Origin: JAGTVG01 sp965365275 | GTDB lineage: Bacteria; Bacteroidota; Bacteroidia; Cytophagales; Cyclobacteriaceae | Direction of reading: 5' to 3' | DNA length: 31,040 nt | NCBI GenBank assembly: GCA_965365275.1 | Contig: CBDUBA010000045.1 | Span: 1-31,040, forward strand | In this document: positions 7,746 to 16,078 of the stretch, piece after piece | Position numbering within the stretch: position 1 is the stretch's first letter | How the letters are laid out: the number at the start of each line of letters is the position of its first letter | Position numbers and translations under genes: made by a program | Notes under the pieces: model-generated | Told to the model about the DNA's origin: nothing | What the model saw: only the letters and a program-made list of their open reading frames with translations | The model's database searches: none

Positions 7746-8786
7746 GTGTATAAAACTTTAATTCGACCATTTCTTTTTCTTATCCCCCCTGAAAGGGTTC
7801 ACTCAATTATTGTCAGCGTTTTAAAATTCCTTTTTCTCCTGGGAATCACGAAATTATTAAGGAATATTTTTTTTAGCTTTAAACACCCATCTCTCAAACG
7901 AAATATATTTGGAATTGAATTTGAAAATCCTGTTGGTCTCGCCGCGGGGTTTGATAAAGATGCCAATATGATTGATGTTTTCAATGATTTTGGTTTTGGC
8001 TTTATTGAAATAGGAACCTTGACACCAAGAGCGCAACCAGGAAATCCCAAACCCAGACTATTTCGATTGGTTCAGGATCAGGCTTTGATCAATCGTATGG
8101 GCTTTAATAATATGGGTGTGGAGAAAGCCATACAAAGATTAAAAAACAGAAAATCAAGGGTGATTGTAGGAGGTAATATCGGAAAAAATAAGATTACCCC
8201 TAATGAAGAGGCCTCAAAAGATTATGTGTATTGCTTGAACGCATTGTATGATTATGTTGATTATTTTGTTGTCAATATAAGTTCACCAAACACTCCGGAC
8301 CTGCGTGACCTGCAATCCAGGGAACCTCTTCAGAAATTGCTTGAGACATTACAGGAAGAAATAAGCAAAAAGCCCGACAAAAAACCATTGTTATTGAAAA
8401 TAGCCCCCGATCTTTCCAATAATCAACTTATTGATATAATTGAAATTGCAAATAGTCTTCATATTGATGGAATCGTGGCTACCAATACCACCACATCCAG
8501 GGAAAATCTAAAAACAAATGATCAAAGAATAAGGGAAATTAAAGATGGAGGTTTAAGTGGTAAACCCTTGTGTAACAGGTCGACAGAAATTATCCGTTTT
8601 TTGAAGGAGAGGCTTGACAGTGATGTGCCGATAATAGGTGTTGGGGGAATTATGAGCCCTGCCGATGCTATTGAGAAAATGGAAGCCGGCGCCTCACTTG
8701 TGCAGGTGTATACCGGTTTTATATATGAAGGACCAGCTCTGGTTAATGATATTAACAAGGCCCTGGCAAACAGGAATTTCGATTAG
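7746..8786 (+). CDS. pyrD: Dihydroorotate dehydrogenase (quinone), class 2
   Basis: FMN enzyme that oxidises dihydroorotate to orotate and passes electrons to menaquinone at the inner membrane. The class 2 hallmarks are present: a hydrophobic N-terminal membrane-association helix pair, GLAAGFDKD, the IGTLTPRAQPGNPKPR loop, NRMGFNN, the catalytic serine in NISSPNTP, and the FMN-phosphate motifs near GGLSGKP and GVGGI. The frame is open from TTG 7725, but I place the start at GTG 7746 because it gives an MYK-x-LIRP opening, which is what I recall for homologues; the product is then 346 residues. Neither start has a good ribosome binding site. pyrF, the final step of UMP synthesis, lies 3 kb downstream, beyond ftsK and lolA. 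Confidence 0.93.
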   Translation: MYKTLIRPFLFLIPPERVHSIIVSVLKFLFLLGITKLLRNIFFSFKHPSLKRNIFGIEFENPVGLAAGFDKDANMIDVFNDFGFGFIEIGTLTPRAQPGNPKPRLFRLVQDQALINRMGFNNMGVEKAIQRLKNRKSRVIVGGNIGKNKITPNEEASKDYVYCLNALYDYVDYFVVNISSPNTPDLRDLQSREPLQKLLETLQEEISKKPDKKPLLLKIAPDLSNNQLIDIIEIANSLHIDGIVATNTTTSRENLKTNDQRIREIKDGGLSGKPLCNRSTEIIRFLKERLDSDVPIIGVGGIMSPADAIEKMEAGASLVQVYTGFIYEGPALVNDINKALANRNFD

Positions 8787-8820
8787 AATTGATTATCATT
8801 TTTTAGTATTAATTATTTTG

Positions 8821-8828
8821 TAGTTTTG
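8821..8828 (+). promoter_or_regulatory. Possible -7 box (TAGTTTTG) upstream of ftsK
   Basis: Exact match to the Bacteroidota -7 consensus TAnnTTTG, ending 8 bases before the ftsK ATG. Transcription from it would start only about 1-3 bases before the ATG, so the message would be almost leaderless. I see no TTG at the usual 17-23 base spacing, so this may be a chance match. Confidence 0.3.
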
Positions 8829-8836
8829 TGAACTAA

Positions 8837-11293
8837 ATGGCAGCGAAAAATACCTATAAATCTAATTCACCAAGAAAAAATAAATCCAGGGATCGGAAGT
8901 TCAAATTCAGTTTCAGGTTTTATAAAGACCGGAAATTTCAGTTATCTCTCGGGTTTTTTCTTTTCGCTTCATCTGTATTTCTACTTACTGCTTTCATATC
9001 ATTTCTGTTTACCGGAAAAGCCGATCAGAGTGTAGTTGAGGCATTGATGACAACTGGGCTGAAAGATTCAGGACTTGAGGCCGAAAACTGGCTTGGTGTT
9101 GTCGGAGCCGTAGCTGCTCATTATTTTATATTTGCCTGGTTCGGTATATCTGCTTTTTTCTTCCCTCCCTTGTTATTTGTTTTTGGATTCAAGTTAGTAT
9201 CCAAAATAGACCTTCTGCCAAGCTATAAATCCTTTAAATTTGTCGCCTTCTTCACTTTCTGGTTGTGTCTTTTATTTGGTTACACGGCAATAAAATCAGA
9301 TTCGTTCGAAGGTTCTGATATATTGAGCGGCGGATTTGGGCATGAACTGGCCCTACTCTTTCATGCCTTGATCGGTTGGGGAACGTATTTATTTCTGATC
9401 TTATCATTACTGGTCTTTATAATATACTTTTTTAATATTACCGAGCTGATCAGTTTTGGAAAGATAAGTTCGAAATTTTCCAAATCAGCAACAGAAAGGA
9501 AGCCTTTTGAGGTAGTTGAAAAAGATCCAGAAGAAGATGAATTACAACGTGAGGAAATACTAGTGGAGGATCTTTCAGCCGATAGGAAGGAGATGGCTGA
9601 TGAATATAGTTCAACGGATATTGAGCAGGAAAAGGACCTGACATTAACTTTATCTGATGAGTATGAAGAGGAGACGAAGAACTCCAACCATCCTGAGAAG
9701 GCTGTAACTTCGGAATCAGATGTCCAATTGATTGTTGAGGAACAGGAGAAAAGGGAAAAGACGATCGACAAGTTGGAAAATTATGATCCCACACTCGATC
9801 TTGGAACTTATAAGTATCCTACCCTCGACCTTTTAAATGATTATGATGTCCGTGGTGGGCAGGTAACCAAGGAGGAGCTTGAGCAGAATAAGGATAAAAT
9901 TGTAGAGACACTCATAAACTTTAAAATCGGGATTTCCAGCATTAAAGCCACTATCGGTCCCACGGTAACTTTGTATGAGATCGTTCCGGATGCCGGGGTG
10001 AAGATCTCAAAAATCAAGAACCTCGAAGATGATATTGCACTTAGTCTAGCAGCTCTGGGGATTCGGATTATTGCTCCTATTCCAGGCAAAGGTACTATAG
10101 GGATAGAAGTTCCCAATAAAAACAAAACCCTCGTAACCACTAAAAATGTTTTGGCTACAGACAAGTTCCAGAATACGAATTATGATCTGCCTATTGTTTT
10201 GGGAAGGACCATATCCAATGAAGTGTATATGGCTGACCTGACAAGAATGCCGCATTTACTGATTGCCGGGGCTACAGGGCAGGGTAAATCAGTGGGTGTG
10301 AATGTAATTTTAACCTCACTCATCTATAAAAAGCATCCCTCGCAATTAAAATTTATTCTGGTAGATCCCAAAAAAGTAGAACTAACATTATACAATAAAC
10401 TGGAACGGCACTTCCTGGCGGAATTGCCTGGTAGTGAAGAACCCATCATTACCGATACAAAACAAGTGGTTTATACCATGAACGCGTTATGTATTGAAAT
10501 GGATACCAGATATAACCTCTTAAAGGAAGCCCAGACACGGAACCTGAAGGAGTACAATGATAAATTTATCAGTCGAAAATTAAATCCGCAAAAGGGACAT
10601 CGGTATTTACCATATATCGTTGTTGTGGTTGACGAGTTGGCGGATCTTATGATGACGGCCGGTAAGGAAATAGAAACTCCCATAGCCAGACTGGCTCAGT
10701 TGGCCAGGGCTATTGGTATACACCTGGTTCTGGCGACCCAGCGGCCTGATGTAAAAGTGATAACGGGTACTATAAAAGTAAATTTTCCTGCCAGAATTTC
10801 TTACAAAGTAGTTTCTAAAATGGATTCAAGGATAATATTGGATACAGGGGGAGCTGATCAACTGGTAGGCATGGGAGATATGTTGTTGTCAATAAATTCT
10901 GATATTCTTAGACTCCAGAGTCCTTTTATTGATACAAAAGAAGTAGAGCGGATCTGTGATTATGTAGGTTCTCAAAGAGGTTACCCATCAGCCTATCTGC
11001 TTCCTGAGTATGTTGGTGATGAAAGTGGTGAGGTTGGAGAAGTGGACCTGGCCGACAGAGATACATTGTTTGAAGACGCAGCCCGATTGATCGTTCTCCA
11101 TCAACAAGGCAGTACATCCCTGATTCAAAGAAAATTAAAATTAGGATATAACCGCGCCGGCAGATTGATAGACCAGTTGGAAGCGGCTGGTATAGTAGGA
11201 CCTTTTGAAGGATCCAAGGCCCGTGAAGTATTGATTTCCGATGAATATGCTTTGGAACAAAAATTGCGGGATTTAGATGAGAATAATAATTAG
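8837..11293 (+). CDS. ftsK: DNA translocase FtsK/SpoIIIE
   Basis: ATP-driven double-stranded DNA pump that clears the terminus region through the division septum and can activate XerCD at dif. The 818 residues comprise a basic N-terminus, four membrane segments (about 33-57, 93-120, 133-150 and 175-205), a strongly acidic linker (about 220-320, many E and D), the alpha/beta RecA-like motor with Walker A ATGQGKS (479-485) and Walker B VVVDELAD (D599), and a C-terminal winged-helix gamma domain (last about 70 residues, with SLIQRKLKLGYNRA). The gamma domain would read polar KOPS-like sequences and contact XerD, which lies nearby. The linker is far shorter than in E. coli FtsK, giving a SpoIIIE-like size. 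lolA starts 9 bases downstream. Confidence 0.97.
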   Translation: MAAKNTYKSNSPRKNKSRDRKFKFSFRFYKDRKFQLSLGFFLFASSVFLLTAFISFLFTGKADQSVVEALMTTGLKDSGLEAENWLGVVGAVAAHYFIFAWFGISAFFFPPLLFVFGFKLVSKIDLLPSYKSFKFVAFFTFWLCLLFGYTAIKSDSFEGSDILSGGFGHELALLFHALIGWGTYLFLILSLLVFIIYFFNITELISFGKISSKFSKSATERKPFEVVEKDPEEDELQREEILVEDLSADRKEMADEYSSTDIEQEKDLTLTLSDEYEEETKNSNHPEKAVTSESDVQLIVEEQEKREKTIDKLENYDPTLDLGTYKYPTLDLLNDYDVRGGQVTKEELEQNKDKIVETLINFKIGISSIKATIGPTVTLYEIVPDAGVKISKIKNLEDDIALSLAALGIRIIAPIPGKGTIGIEVPNKNKTLVTTKNVLATDKFQNTNYDLPIVLGRTISNEVYMADLTRMPHLLIAGATGQGKSVGVNVILTSLIYKKHPSQLKFILVDPKKVELTLYNKLERHFLAELPGSEEPIITDTKQVVYTMNALCIEMDTRYNLLKEAQTRNLKEYNDKFISRKLNPQKGHRYLPYIVVVVDELADLMMTAGKEIETPIARLAQLARAIGIHLVLATQRPDVKVITGTIKVNFPARISYKVVSKMDSRIILDTGGADQLVGMGDMLLSINSDILRLQSPFIDTKEVERICDYVGSQRGYPSAYLLPEYVGDESGEVGEVDLADRDTLFEDAARLIVLHQQGSTSLIQRKLKLGYNRAGRLIDQLEAAGIVGPFEGSKAREVLISDEYALEQKLRDLDENNN

Positions 11294-11302
11294 ATTGAAA
11301 TA

Positions 11303-11947
11303 ATGAAGAAGAAACTATTAATCATTATTGGCTTTATGGGCATTTTTAGCCTTACCTATGGGCAATATGATCAGAAAGCTTTGGATATACTTGACGCTAT
11401 GAGCGAAAAGTATAAGAACATGCCATCATTTTATGCCAGCTTTTCATATCTTCTTGAAAATGAAATGGAGAATATTCATGAGGAATTTTCTGGTGATATT
11501 ATAGTAAAGGGGGATAAATTCAAGTTGGACCTGGGGGAACAGGAAGTCTATAATGATGGGGAAACAATGTGGACCTATCTGAAAGATGTAAATGAAGTAA
11601 ATATCGACTATTATTTTCCTGAAGATGAAGAAATGACACCCTCAAATATTTTTTTAGCGTACAAAAAGGGTTATAAGTATTTATTCATAGAAGAAGAAAC
11701 AATAGCAAATACGGTTTATAATATAATAGACCTTATTCCGGATGACCAGGACAAACCATTCTTTAAGGTCAGACTATGGATTCAAAAGAACGATTCAGCG
11801 CTGTTCAGATGGAAATTGTTTGACAAAACAGGCAATACATATCTGTACTCCATTACAAAATTCAATGGCAGCTATAACGCGAAGGATGAAGAGTTTGTTT
11901 TTGATTCCTCTAAATATCCTGGAATTACGGAAATTGATCTCCGCTAA
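11303..11947 (+). CDS. lolA: LolA-like outer membrane lipoprotein carrier protein
   Basis: Periplasmic chaperone that carries lipoproteins from the LolCDE complex to the outer membrane. The 214-residue precursor has a clear signal peptide: KKK, then a hydrophobic LLIIIGFMGIF core and cleavage near TYG/Q (around 20-21). The mature part has the LolA half-barrel pattern, including the FSGDIIVKGDKFKLDLG strands, a NDGETMWTYL strand typical of the family, and a C-terminal FDSSKYPGITEIDLR strand. No LolB gene is seen, as is usual outside Proteobacteria. It lies 9 bases after ftsK and 5 bases before pyrF, and the three are probably one transcript. The micro-lipoprotein at 17.3 kb would be a possible client. 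Confidence 0.87.
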   Translation: MKKKLLIIIGFMGIFSLTYGQYDQKALDILDAMSEKYKNMPSFYASFSYLLENEMENIHEEFSGDIIVKGDKFKLDLGEQEVYNDGETMWTYLKDVNEVNIDYYFPEDEEMTPSNIFLAYKKGYKYLFIEEETIANTVYNIIDLIPDDQDKPFFKVRLWIQKNDSALFRWKLFDKTGNTYLYSITKFNGSYNAKDEEFVFDSSKYPGITEIDLR

Positions 11948-11952
11948 ATTAC

Positions 11953-12765
11953 ATGACAAAGCAAGATATTTTTGAACAGATCAAACTAAAAAGATCATTT
12001 CTATGTGTTGGTCTTGATACAGATATTAACAAAATTCCTGCAGGATTGAAGAAAAAGACAGATCCCGTATTTGAATTTAATAAGCGGATAATTGATGCCA
12101 CCCATGATCTGTGCATCGCCTACAAATTGAACCTGGCCTTTTATGAAAAACTTGGCCCGACAGGACTTGAAAGTCTGGAGAAAACCGTTAATTATATACC
12201 CGAGAATATCTTTCGAATAGCTGATGCAAAAAGAGGCGATATTGGTAATACCAGCGACATGTATGCCTCCACTTTTTTCGAATACTATAACTTCGATGCT
12301 GTTACCCTGAGCCCTTATATGGGGAAAGATTCTGTTGACCCGTACCTGGGCTATTCTGGTAAATGGGTGATACTTTTAGCACTCACTTCAAATAAAGGGA
12401 GTGAGGATTTCCAAGTATTGAAAACGGAGAAGGGTTATTTATATGAGGAGGTTCTGGAAAGATCCAGTAAGTGGGGTGGAAGCGATCAGATCATGTACGT
12501 TGTAGGCGCCACCAAAGCTTCTTCACTAACTGCGATAAGAAAAATTGTTCCTGAAAATTTCTTGTTAGTACCTGGCGTGGGTGCCCAGGGAGGAAGCCTT
12601 GAAGAGGTAACTCAATATGGGATCAATAATTCAGTCGGGCTGATCGTGAATGCCTCCCGCAGCATTATATATGCTTCAGGTGATATGGATTTCGATCAAG
12701 CCGCCAGGGATAAATGTTTTGAAATGCAGTCTGAGATGGGTGTATTGATGGACAATTTTTATTGA
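11953..12765 (+). CDS. pyrF: Orotidine 5'-phosphate decarboxylase
   Basis: Last step of UMP synthesis, decarboxylation of OMP. The 270-residue protein is of the longer group 2 type seen in Bacteroidota and mycobacteria. The catalytic charge network lies in DAKRGDIGNT (91-100), with D91, K93 and D96 as the key residues. LCVGLDTD (17-24) gives the first-strand aspartate, and VPGVGAQGG near the end forms the phosphate-binding loop. It begins 5 bases after lolA. Its stop codon overlaps the -33 element of a good promoter for the next gene, so transcription probably restarts there. Confidence 0.96.
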   Translation: MTKQDIFEQIKLKRSFLCVGLDTDINKIPAGLKKKTDPVFEFNKRIIDATHDLCIAYKLNLAFYEKLGPTGLESLEKTVNYIPENIFRIADAKRGDIGNTSDMYASTFFEYYNFDAVTLSPYMGKDSVDPYLGYSGKWVILLALTSNKGSEDFQVLKTEKGYLYEEVLERSSKWGGSDQIMYVVGATKASSLTAIRKIVPENFLLVPGVGAQGGSLEEVTQYGINNSVGLIVNASRSIIYASGDMDFDQAARDKCFEMQSEMGVLMDNFY

Positions 12766-12792
12766 TTTTTTTAATCATCCCTGCTATCTTTA
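12762..12792 (+). promoter_or_regulatory. Bacteroidota-type promoter for the DUF2851 gene
   Basis: TTG (12762-12764), a 20-base spacer and TATCTTTA (12785-12792), matching TAnnTTTG at 7 of 8 positions with the usual -33/-7 spacing. The ATG of the DUF2851 gene follows 15 bases later. The -33 element overlaps the pyrF stop codon. Confidence 0.55.
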
Positions 12793-12807
12793 AATAAATT
12801 ACCAGCT

Positions 12808-14094
12808 ATGTTTATTAATGAATCTTTTGTGTCATTTTTATGGCAACATTCCTACTATAGTTCCACCCGTTTAACTACAACAGCAGGAGAAAAAATAGTA
12901 ATAAAGCACCCGGGATATTTAAACATGCATGCCGGCCCGGATTTTACGGAAGCAAGGATACGAATAGGTAATATTGACTGGGCCGGGAGTATAGAGATAC
13001 ATGTAAAGGCATCGCATTGGTATGCCCATGATCATTCATCAAATCTAGATTATAATAAAGTAATCCTGCATGTAGTTTGGAAGAATGACCTTGAAGTATA
13101 CCGGAATGACAACACAGCCATACCAACACTTGAACTATTTGATAAAGTAGACCGGGGGGTATTGGATCGGTTTTTGAATCTTATATATCAAAGTAAAGGG
13201 TATCCCTGTCATCCTTACTTGTCGAATGTAAAAAATATTTCCATCCTCTCAATGGTCAATAAAGCTTTGGCACAAAGGTTAGATGAAAAGGCAAAGGATA
13301 TCCGGAAGATCTTCCTTGATACAGGAAAGGACTGGGAAGAGACCTCCTATCGTATACTTTTCAGAAATTTTGGTTTTAAAGTAAACCAGGAAAACATGTT
13401 CCTATTGTCTGTACTTCTTCCATTCAAAATCTTATCAAGACACAGAAAAAACAGATTACAAACGGAAGCATTGTTATTTGGGACCGCCGGCTTTCTCGAC
13501 AAGGCATATGATGATTACTCACAAAAACTGAGAGATGAGTATTTATTTCTTCGATATAAATATTCTTTAAGTTCCAGTTTTCTAAAAAGATATCAATGGC
13601 GGTTTTTGCGCCTAAGACCGCAGAATTTTCCAACGATCAGGATAGCTCAGATAGCTAAATTACTGGGCAGAATGGATAAGATATTTTCAACCATTACAGG
13701 GTCACAATCAATTAAGGATATCATAAATCATTTTAATATCAAACAAAACGTGTATTGGCAGCATCATTATGATTTCGGTAAACGTTCGAAGCAAAAATTG
13801 TCCGGAATCGGTAAGGATAGCATATATAATGTAATAATTAATACCTATGTGCCTGTGCTCACCGCTTATGCAAAGAATATAGAAGACCAGAGTTATTTAA
13901 TGAGGGCGCAGGAATTTCTGGGATCAATACCGCCAGAAAATAATCACATTATCAGAAAATGGACGAAAATAGCGATTCAACCTCTGAATTCTTTTGAATC
14001 ACAGGGATTAATTGAATTATCAAATTCTTATTGTAATAAAAAAAAGTGTCTAAATTGTACCATAGGAACAGATATTCTATTAAATAATCATTAG
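12808..14094 (+). CDS. DUF2851 family protein
   Basis: A 428-residue protein that I recognise as DUF2851, a family largely confined to Bacteroidota and without known function. The N-terminal 100 residues carry a dense polar signature: GPDF (43-46), EIHVK (63-67), H70, H74-D75-H76 and LHVVW (87-91). The P44-D45 then E63...K67 order resembles a PD-(D/E)XK nuclease core, but this is my inference. The C-terminus has three closely spaced cysteines (C409, C414, C417), a possible metal or Fe-S site. The middle is rich in basic and aromatic residues with no membrane segment or signal peptide, so it should be cytosolic. It has its own promoter and ends 6 bases before the membrane protein gene. Confidence 0.88.
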   Translation: MFINESFVSFLWQHSYYSSTRLTTTAGEKIVIKHPGYLNMHAGPDFTEARIRIGNIDWAGSIEIHVKASHWYAHDHSSNLDYNKVILHVVWKNDLEVYRNDNTAIPTLELFDKVDRGVLDRFLNLIYQSKGYPCHPYLSNVKNISILSMVNKALAQRLDEKAKDIRKIFLDTGKDWEETSYRILFRNFGFKVNQENMFLLSVLLPFKILSRHRKNRLQTEALLFGTAGFLDKAYDDYSQKLRDEYLFLRYKYSLSSSFLKRYQWRFLRLRPQNFPTIRIAQIAKLLGRMDKIFSTITGSQSIKDIINHFNIKQNVYWQHHYDFGKRSKQKLSGIGKDSIYNVIINTYVPVLTAYAKNIEDQSYLMRAQEFLGSIPPENNHIIRKWTKIAIQPLNSFESQGLIELSNSYCNKKKCLNCTIGTDILLNNH

Positions 14095-14100
14095 ATAATA

Positions 14101-15351
14101 TTGATTCAGGTTATAAACATTGTTTTACTTCTTGCGATTATATGGATCCTTTACAAAAGATCCTCTCATTCGCTGGTAAAAAACCATTTCTTTTTTGCCC
14201 TGACAATAAAACTTATATCAGGAATATTGCTTGGCGTGTTGTATTTTCAATACTACGGTTCCGGCGATACCCTGATATTTCATGAGGTGGCCAGCTATCT
14301 GGCACAATCAAAGGATGGTGCTTTTCGGACTTTCATCTCCTTATTTGGTCAGCCCGAGGAACAGGTTTTGGATCTATTCCCAATACTTAAGGAACCAAGG
14401 TCAGCTTTTTTTATTAAGATAATCACTGGATTTTATATCCTTACATCCGGAAGCTACTGGCTTACAAGCATCTACTTTTCTTTTTTAAGCTTCATGGGAT
14501 CTTGGTTTCTTACAGGTGTCATCATTCGTTTCAATCCAGAAACAAAAATTGCAGCTGTTGTTTCTTTTCTATACTTCCCAAGTTTTGTTTTTTGGACTTC
14601 AGGGGTATTGAAGGAATCCATTGCCTGGTGTTGCCTTTCTGTGATTATGGGATTTATTGTTATTTATTTTTATGCCAATAAAGTGAATGCCAGGCAATTA
14701 TTCCTGGGCTTAGTTCTTTTATTCATTTTATGGAGTATAAAATATCATTATGTTGCAGTATTAGCACTCTGCTTCTTTCCATCCATTATATTAAGAACCC
14801 TAAGGTTATACACTAAAGTATCAGCTAAATTGTATCCTGTAGTCTTTGGGGTAATTTTTATCATTGTTATTCTTATGATAAGCCACCCTAATTTCAGGCC
14901 GGAAAGAATGATGTCCGTGATCCAGGAAAATCATGAAACGATCAAGGAAATTTCAGGCCAGGGTAAAACGATCCGGTTTATTGAGGCTGAGAATCCATAT
15001 TTAAATTTTTTAGTAAACATGCCTCTATCCCTTTTTGCGGGTCTCTTCATGCCATTACCCTGGCAGGGCCTGAACATCTTTGCATTTGCTACTGGAATAC
15101 TGAATTTTATACTCCTGATTTTTTTTATTAAGAAGTTAAGCACACTTTCTGTTAAGGAATTTAAACAAATTTCATCTTTGAAATTATCCATAGCTATTTA
15201 CATCGTTATTATGGCCATATTGATGGCCTACACTACCCCGAATTTCGGAACCCTGGAAAGGTATAAAACAAGCTATATCGGTTTTTTTGTATTTTGGATT
15301 ACTTATGGACATCCATATTTGGTCCGAATTTTAATGTATAATAAACAATAG
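14101..15351 (+). CDS. Polytopic membrane protein, possibly GT-C-type glycosyltransferase or polymerase-like
   Basis: I do not recognise a named family. The 416-residue protein has roughly ten hydrophobic segments. After the second segment comes a short extracytoplasmic loop with GSGDTLIFH (53-61), and near residue 160-173 an FPSFVFWTSGVLKES motif. An acidic residue in the first loop and a conserved S-G-x-x-K-E element are features I associate with GT-C and O-antigen-polymerase-like membrane proteins, so lipid-linked sugar chemistry is a reasonable guess and no more. The start is TTG at 14101, 6 bases after the DUF2851 stop; the next in-frame ATG is too late to keep the first helices. The following gene is a sugar-acyltransferase-like protein, which fits a glycan role. 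Confidence 0.7.
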   Translation: MIQVINIVLLLAIIWILYKRSSHSLVKNHFFFALTIKLISGILLGVLYFQYYGSGDTLIFHEVASYLAQSKDGAFRTFISLFGQPEEQVLDLFPILKEPRSAFFIKIITGFYILTSGSYWLTSIYFSFLSFMGSWFLTGVIIRFNPETKIAAVVSFLYFPSFVFWTSGVLKESIAWCCLSVIMGFIVIYFYANKVNARQLFLGLVLLFILWSIKYHYVAVLALCFFPSIILRTLRLYTKVSAKLYPVVFGVIFIIVILMISHPNFRPERMMSVIQENHETIKEISGQGKTIRFIEAENPYLNFLVNMPLSLFAGLFMPLPWQGLNIFAFATGILNFILLIFFIKKLSTLSVKEFKQISSLKLSIAIYIVIMAILMAYTTPNFGTLERYKTSYIGFFVFWITYGHPYLVRILMYNKQ

Positions 15352-15363
15352 ATTCTGGATATT

Positions 15364-15393
15364 TTGGGTAGAATATATATTAATGTAAATTTG
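15364..15393 (+). promoter_or_regulatory. Bacteroidota-type promoter for the NeuD/PglD-like gene
   Basis: TTG (15364-15366), a 19-base spacer and TAAATTTG (15386-15393), an exact match to TTG-N19-TAnnTTTG and the best promoter in the window. The ATG follows 17 bases after the -7 box, so the leader would be about 10 bases. Confidence 0.65.
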
Positions 15394-15410
15394 ATTTTTA
15401 CCTCTTGATT

Positions 15411-16049
15411 ATGGAAAAACCTGTAATGATTTTTGGGGCTGGTGGTATTGGACTGGCAGCTTATGAAATATTTAGGAGTCATGAATTAATGATCTATGGA
15501 TTTTTAGATGACCGGAACGAATTACATGGAAAGGAGATTGATGAAGTTCTTGTTCTTGGAAGCACTGACGATGATGGATATCTTAAATATATAGGGCAAA
15601 AATGTGAGGCTTTCGTTGCAACAGATGATAACAAGGAACGAAAAAGCATAGTTAAAATGCTTAATGATCGCAGAAAAGTTATGCCCATCAATGCCGTTCA
15701 TAAAAATGCAAGCCTTTCAGGTTCTACAGATATCTCTTATGGTAATTTCATTGATGATGGATCAGTTTTAGGTGCAAAAAGTGTAATTGGAAATCACAAT
15801 TTGATACATTCAGGGGTAGTTATTGAATACGAAGCAGAGATTGGCCAATTTGTCCAGATAGGAGCAGGCAGCGTAATAGGGGCTGGTTCCAAAATTGAAG
15901 ATGAAGTCTTTATCGGAGCCGGAGTTGTAATAGTACCTGGTATAACAGTAGGGAAGAATGCCAGGATCGGGGCTGGTTCAGTTGTAGTTGAAAATGTGGA
16001 GGATAACAGTACATTATTCGGTAATCCGGCAAAACCAGTTAATATATAA
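15411..16049 (+). CDS. NeuD/PglD-like sugar acyltransferase (left-handed beta helix), active-site His replaced
   Basis: A 212-residue protein with the NeuD/PglD layout. An N-terminal Rossmann-like domain with GAGGIG (9-14) and YGFLDD (29-34) binds the UDP-sugar in PglD. A C-terminal left-handed beta helix (about 93-195) is built from hexapeptide repeats such as IGAGSVIGAGSKI. Homologues transfer an acetyl group from acetyl-CoA to amino sugars or sialic acid. Aligned by eye to the family, the catalytic histidine of the (V)EHD motif is Y140 here and the second active-site histidine nine residues on is Q149. The fold is intact, but canonical chemistry is doubtful. ATG 15411 is chosen over the upstream TTG 15405 because it follows the promoter and matches the family start. 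udp follows after 29 bases. Confidence 0.85.
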   Translation: MEKPVMIFGAGGIGLAAYEIFRSHELMIYGFLDDRNELHGKEIDEVLVLGSTDDDGYLKYIGQKCEAFVATDDNKERKSIVKMLNDRRKVMPINAVHKNASLSGSTDISYGNFIDDGSVLGAKSVIGNHNLIHSGVVIEYEAEIGQFVQIGAGSVIGAGSKIEDEVFIGAGVVIVPGITVGKNARIGAGSVVVENVEDNSTLFGNPAKPVNI

Positions 16050-16078
16050 TTTTAGAATCAGTTATGTAGTTTTCTATT

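Noticed and set aside
9361..9794. Two serine-rich minus-strand frames opposite ftsK
   Set aside because: They mirror the acidic linker codons of FtsK; composition explains them and no family motif is present.
15000..15200. Minus-strand 86-residue frame opposite the membrane protein
   Set aside because: Basic, low-hydrophobicity sequence that mirrors the membrane-helix codons of the real gene; no start context.
15720..16020. Apparent short tandem repeats in the DNA
   Set aside because: They come from the hexapeptide repeats of the beta helix; lpxD shows the same effect. No CRISPR-like spacing is present.
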